Shown here piece by piece: positions 14,492 through 15,381 of a DNA stretch of 15,381 nucleotides. The position numbers were made by a program, and so were the translations under genes. The DNA is from Acidimicrobiia bacterium. Its GTDB lineage: Bacteria; Actinomycetota; Acidimicrobiia; Spongiisociales; ZC4RG35. The stretch is from positions 1 to 15,381 of the forward strand of contig JAOUGY010000055.1 of the NCBI GenBank assembly GCA_029865445.1, written 5' to 3'. Position 1 is the stretch's first letter. Each line of letters starts with the position of its first letter. Below the pieces are notes generated by a model. That model ran no database searches, had not been told where the DNA came from, and saw nothing but the letters and a program-made list of their open reading frames with translations.

Positions 14492-15381
14492 CTAGATTCG
14501 GACGCCGGACCGCTCCGGCCGCCTTGGTGGCACCGCGAAGGGCAGGGTCTCGTCGGGCTCGGCATGCTGGTGCCGCTGTTGTGGATTCTGTCCGCTGAGG
14601 TCGAAGCCACGAGCGGAGAGGGATCGCTCGAGGTCTCCTACCAACGACGCTGGAGCCGCAGATCCTTCGGGCACGGTGATCCGGACCCCATCGGCCAGGA
14701 CGCTCACCGTCACCTTGGTCATCCCGGCGTCATCGAGAGCCACCGTTATCGAGCGGGGTGGCGGAGCGGCTTCGAGCCGGCGGATGGTCTCTTCCACCCG
14801 ACGCAGCGTCGAGACTGGAATCCGATCGTTGAAGGGTCGGTCGAGTGTGGGCGTTTCCCGGGCTCCGGCGGCGTAGTCGGCAACCGGTTGCGCGTCGAAC
14901 GGCATTCTCTCGGGAAGGCCGTCGACAGCGGCTGGTTCGACCCCGTCTCGAGCGGGCGGAGCGGTCGGTTCGAGCCGGGGTCCCGGTTCCGGCGCGGTGA
15001 CCACTTCGCCGGCTGGGGGAGAGGTGGGTTGGAACGTCGGTGATGCGGCCTGCGATTCGGATCGCGGCTCCGTCGCGGCGTCGATCACATCCTCGTGCGG
15101 TTCGGCGACCGGTGTCGGAGCCGGGACAGGTGAGCGGGTGGCGGTGGGTTCGATGGATCCCACCACCGCGAGCTCGCGAAGTTGCACGGCGTCGTTGGAT
15201 TCGACGGTCGATGGACCTGCCGGTGTGGCTGCATCGGGGACGGCGGGCGGGTTTCCGATCGACGCCTCGATCGACGCCTCGATCGACGCCTCGATAGGTG
15301 CCTCGATAGGTGCCTCGATAGGTGCCTCGATCATCGGTCCGGCGATGGGGGCGCCGTCGGCGTCGACATCCGTCGTGAGAG
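14492..15381 (-). CDS. fliK: Flagellar hook-length control protein FliK, C-terminal part (runs off the right edge)
   Basis: The frame is open from the right edge to TAG at 14494-14492, giving 295 visible residues. An internal ATG at 15334 is not the start, because the frame continues upstream (ADGAPIAGP). The visible N-terminal part is Pro/Glu/Ala-rich and low-complexity, as in the ruler region of FliK, and contains six four-residue repeats (IEAP three times, IEAS three times). The last 110 residues form the conserved hook-length control domain: LRRVEETIRRLEA, ITVALDDAGMTKVTVSVLADGVRITVP, and SLVGDLERSLSARGFDL, followed by a Gln/His-rich tail. FliK measures hook length and acts on FlhB to switch export. 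Position directly before flgD supports the call; sequence alone would be weaker because FliK is poorly conserved. Confidence 0.85.
   Translation of the reverse strand, partial: LTTDVDADGAPIAGPMIEAPIEAPIEAPIEASIEASIEASIGNPPAVPDAATPAGPSTVESNDAVQLRELAVVGSIEPTATRSPVPAPTPVAEPHEDVIDAATEPRSESQAASPTFQPTSPPAGEVVTAPEPGPRLEPTAPPARDGVEPAAVDGLPERMPFDAQPVADYAAGARETPTLDRPFNDRIPVSTLRRVEETIRRLEAAPPPRSITVALDDAGMTKVTVSVLADGVRITVPEGSAAPASLVGDLERSLSARGFDLSGQNPQQRHQHAEPDETLPFAVPPRRPERSGVRI
15257..15328. repeat. Six 12-bp tandem repeats inside fliK
   Basis: On the plus strand there are three copies of GATCGACGCCTC (15257-15292) followed by three of GATAGGTGCCTC (15293-15328). Each unit encodes four residues on the minus strand, IEAS for the first type and IEAP for the second. 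The unit is a multiple of three, so gain or loss of copies keeps the frame and only alters the length of the FliK ruler region. Confidence 0.95.

Noticed and set aside
15257..15328. Direct repeats considered as a CRISPR array
   Set aside because: The units are 12 bp, contiguous with no spacers, and keep the fliK frame.

Overview
The window is a flagellar biosynthesis locus from a GC-rich bacterium. All flagellar genes lie on the minus strand, so they read right to left. The gene set and order (fliK-flgD-flgE | motA-motB-fliL-fliN-fliO-fliP-fliQ-fliR ... flhB-flhA-flhF-like), the very short FlgD, the short single-helix FliO, frequent GTG starts and a mycobacterial-type metallo-beta-lactamase-fold protein point to an actinobacterium. 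I would guess an Acidimicrobiia-like lineage, but no marker here proves that.

Right part (15381-12729): the 3' part of fliK (hook-length control, with a 12-bp tandem repeat encoding IEAP/IEAS units), flgD (hook cap) and flgE (hook). A strong minus-strand intrinsic terminator (12675-12716) follows flgE. The next unit starts with a 13-codon leader reading frame that has an excellent Shine-Dalgarno and overlaps the motA start.

Middle (12534-7882): motA, motB, fliL, a single-SpoA FliN-type switch protein, fliO, fliP, fliQ and fliR. These are packed with 1-nt gaps or short overlaps (one 38-nt gap, fliL-fliN). fliM, normally between fliL and fliN, is absent. These genes make the stator, the basal-body rotor part and the export gate (FliPQR).

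Insert (7848-3824): three genes with no known flagellar role separate fliR from flhB. They are a CocE/NonD-type alpha/beta hydrolase on the plus strand, then on the minus strand DNA polymerase IV (dinB) and an Rv1339-like metallo-beta-lactamase-fold protein. The hydrolase gene is bracketed by related palindromes. One is a 52-bp imperfect palindrome (23 of 26 positions paired) filling almost the whole gap between the divergent hydrolase and dinB starts. The other is a 20-bp relative in the 34-bp gap between the convergent hydrolase and fliR stops. This looks like a repetitive palindromic element, or the scar of the insertion that broke the flagellar operon.

Left part (3676-1): flhB, flhA and the 5' part of a gene whose first 60 residues look like the N-terminus of FlhF, but with no P-loop GTPase motif in the visible 201 residues. 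flhB, flhA and the flhF-like gene overlap one another. No tRNA, rRNA or CRISPR was seen. No gap longer than 300 bases lacks a gene.
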